Below are positions 63,144 to 64,000 of a stretch of 64,000 bases of DNA, piece by piece. Every line of letters begins with the position of its first letter. The first letter of the stretch is position 1. A program made the translations under genes and the position numbers. Under the pieces are notes generated by a model. The model had not been told where the DNA came from, did no database searches, and was given only the letters and a program-made list of their open reading frames with translations. The stretch is from Nodularia sp034931045. GTDB lineage: Bacteria > Cyanobacteriota > Cyanobacteriia > Cyanobacteriales > Nostocaceae. The DNA is taken from positions 87,960 to 151,959 of the forward strand of contig NZ_JAYGHH010000009.1 of assembly GCF_034931045.1 (NCBI RefSeq). The letters run 5' to 3'.

Positions 63144-63177
63144 CGCGATCGCTAACTTCGATAATTTCTAAGCATCT
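63144..63177 (+). repeat. Duplicate of the thrS 3' end
   Basis: GCGATCGCTAACTTCGATAA and the following TTCTAAGCATC match the thrS end at 61981-62012 with three or four differences. Too short to be a gene. Confidence 0.65.
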
Positions 63178-63239
63178 TTCCAAAAAAAACAGAGCATTGA
63201 TAGTCTACCCTGAATAAATATACTATCAATGCCAAACTC

Positions 63240-63479
63240 TCAGGATGCCCAGCACGTTTTATCAGGAAAAGACCCTGTTTTCCAGTGTTGCCAAACTTTG
63301 ACTGCGGCTCGTTGAAACAATGCTTGTGAGTTTTGAGTAGGCGTTTCTTGAAGTTCTTTGACTTCTCCACTAGATTTATCTAGCCACAAAGATCCTAAAT
63401 GACCTTCATTTGGCCCGAAGCTGTAAGTAACGCCGATTTCATCCTCCCTGTCTTTTAAAATTAATACGTAAAAAGCCAT
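63240..63479 (-). CDS. Small hypothetical protein (partner of next gene?)
   Basis: 79 residues: beta-rich N-terminus (FYVLILKDREDEIGVTYSFGP), then DKSSGEVKELQETP and a helical C-terminus (LFQRAAVKVWQHW). Small acidic-to-neutral protein. It lies 60 bp behind the gene at 63540 on the same strand, so they may form an operon. No family recognised. Confidence 0.5.
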   Translation of the reverse strand: MAFYVLILKDREDEIGVTYSFGPNEGHLGSLWLDKSSGEVKELQETPTQNSQALFQRAAVKVWQHWKTGSFPDKTCWAS

Positions 63480-63539
63480 AACAGATGCTGTGGTCTGTAA
63501 AAGTTGGATACTTTAGTTTTAACTCAATTTAGAATATAA

Positions 63540-63905
63540 CTATATTATTGGTGGATTCCACAAACGACCAGAATGTTCAGTTGCATCATGGGCAGTACGG
63601 TAATTAGTTCTGAAGATGGATTCAAACTTGGACTCAAAGTATTCGTGTTCAAGTAGTCGCAAATCTTCAGAATTAAAATTTCCTTGTTGTAACCTAATCC
63701 AAGCATCTGCAATATCTGGGTCAGGGTCAAAGTAACCAAATCTATCATCCAACTGGTGTTCGCGATAGAACAGATGATCCTTAATTCGTTGAATGCGGAA
63801 TTCCGCCAACCCCGTATTGCGTGCAATATCCGCTACATCGTCAGTATTGCGAATAGCAAAATACGCTTCAGGCGCATACTCAAGAAAGCGTTTTAAATAT
63901 TCCAT
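63540..63905 (-). CDS. Hypothetical protein resembling a toxin-type C-terminal domain
   Basis: 121 residues. The segment IARNTGLAEFRIQRIKDHLFYREHQLD, RFDPDP-like FDPDPDIADAWIRLQQG, and LLEHEYFESKFE resembles a domain I associate with the C-terminal part of polymorphic-toxin or phage-head-type proteins (IAKNTG..IQRIK.H.F...H.LD). Identification is from memory. It stands alone with no secretion domain, followed by a small gene that could be its partner. Toxin function is not shown. Confidence 0.5.
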   Translation of the reverse strand: MEYLKRFLEYAPEAYFAIRNTDDVADIARNTGLAEFRIQRIKDHLFYREHQLDDRFGYFDPDPDIADAWIRLQQGNFNSEDLRLLEHEYFESKFESIFRTNYRTAHDATEHSGRLWNPPII

Positions 63906-64000
63906 TTAATAAGTAGTTTTTATATTAAATTAAAAAGTTTAAATAAGGGAAATCATATATGTAAATATTAGCACGACTACAAGGTTTTAGCTAAAAATAT
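63906..64000. other. Right window edge, no gene seen
   Basis: 95 AT-rich bases upstream of the gene at 63540-63905; likely contains its promoter. No coding sequence enters from the right edge. Confidence 0.4.

Overview
The window looks like a chromosome segment from a filamentous, probably nostocalean, cyanobacterium. Evidence: many GCGATCGC (HIP1) palindromes; photosynthesis genes (psaD, the variable chain of ferredoxin-thioredoxin reductase, a BciB-type divinyl reductase, a Psb35-like protein); tandem heptanucleotide repeats (STRRs) typical of Nostocales; and a full set of four acyl-lipid desaturases. The genus is not determined (Nodularia- or Nostoc-like is a guess). Five N runs mark draft assembly gaps. 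At least two of them (46718-46742 and 61650-61689) have lengths that do not reflect real missing DNA.

Layout. 1-1.5 kb: an unrecognised two-gene unit cut by the left edge and a Uma2 gene. 1.5-6.4 kb: desC-desA-desB-desD on the minus strand; desB and desD share a conserved leader of about 165 bp. 6.4-10.8 kb: a PLP methionine-gamma-lyase-like enzyme, bciB, a lipoprotein and a gene-poor stretch. 10.8-14 kb: two tandem GH100 invertases. 14-24 kb: a PAS/GAF/GGDEF/EAL protein, rsmB, a TerB-like protein, Psb35-like, yjbQ, an SDR and a lambda-type lysozyme. 23.5-41 kb: menH, mutL, an inactive-looking rhodanese, an adenosine deaminase-like enzyme, a four-repeat exported protein, a second Uma2, purA, the L25 gene, a kinase/ATPase fusion, ftrV, a PP2C phosphatase, an NfeD-stomatin pair and a Zur-type regulator. 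41-42.2 kb: purS-purQ.

42.3-50.4 kb is the accessory island and the most interesting part. Between purQ and trpE it holds a double-GNAT acyltransferase gene (broken by a 99-bp TA-flanked mini-element), an AraC regulator, a small SMR/DMT-type membrane protein, a GNAT-like gene, three 51-56 residue precursor peptides and a C39-peptidase ABC exporter. The precursors have an almost invariant double-glycine leader, a variable middle, and a conserved C-terminal tail with the only lysine of each core. Five promoters in the island (double GNAT, SMR, each precursor) carry a direct repeat TCTCAAT-N14-TCTCAAT with exactly 21-bp periodicity, always 27 bp before the -10 box. That is the architecture of an AraC-type activator site next to -35. 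I read this as a self-contained secreted-peptide (RiPP-like) regulon in which the GNATs may acylate the conserved lysine. The operator and peptide patterns are seen directly; the chemistry is inference.

50.4-64 kb: trpE, psaD, a DICT-GAF histidine kinase, an amylo-alpha-1,6-glucosidase-family enzyme, DUF29, DUF2973 and DUF2605 proteins, thrS (interrupted by an N run but apparently intact), a DUF2887/Rpn-type protein with an EEGR repeat, and an unrecognised small gene pair. Repeat elements are frequent: STRRs, a CTAGTAC-ended element of about 110 bp present three times, a 169-bp insertion upstream of the third precursor, and an IS701-like transposase remnant.
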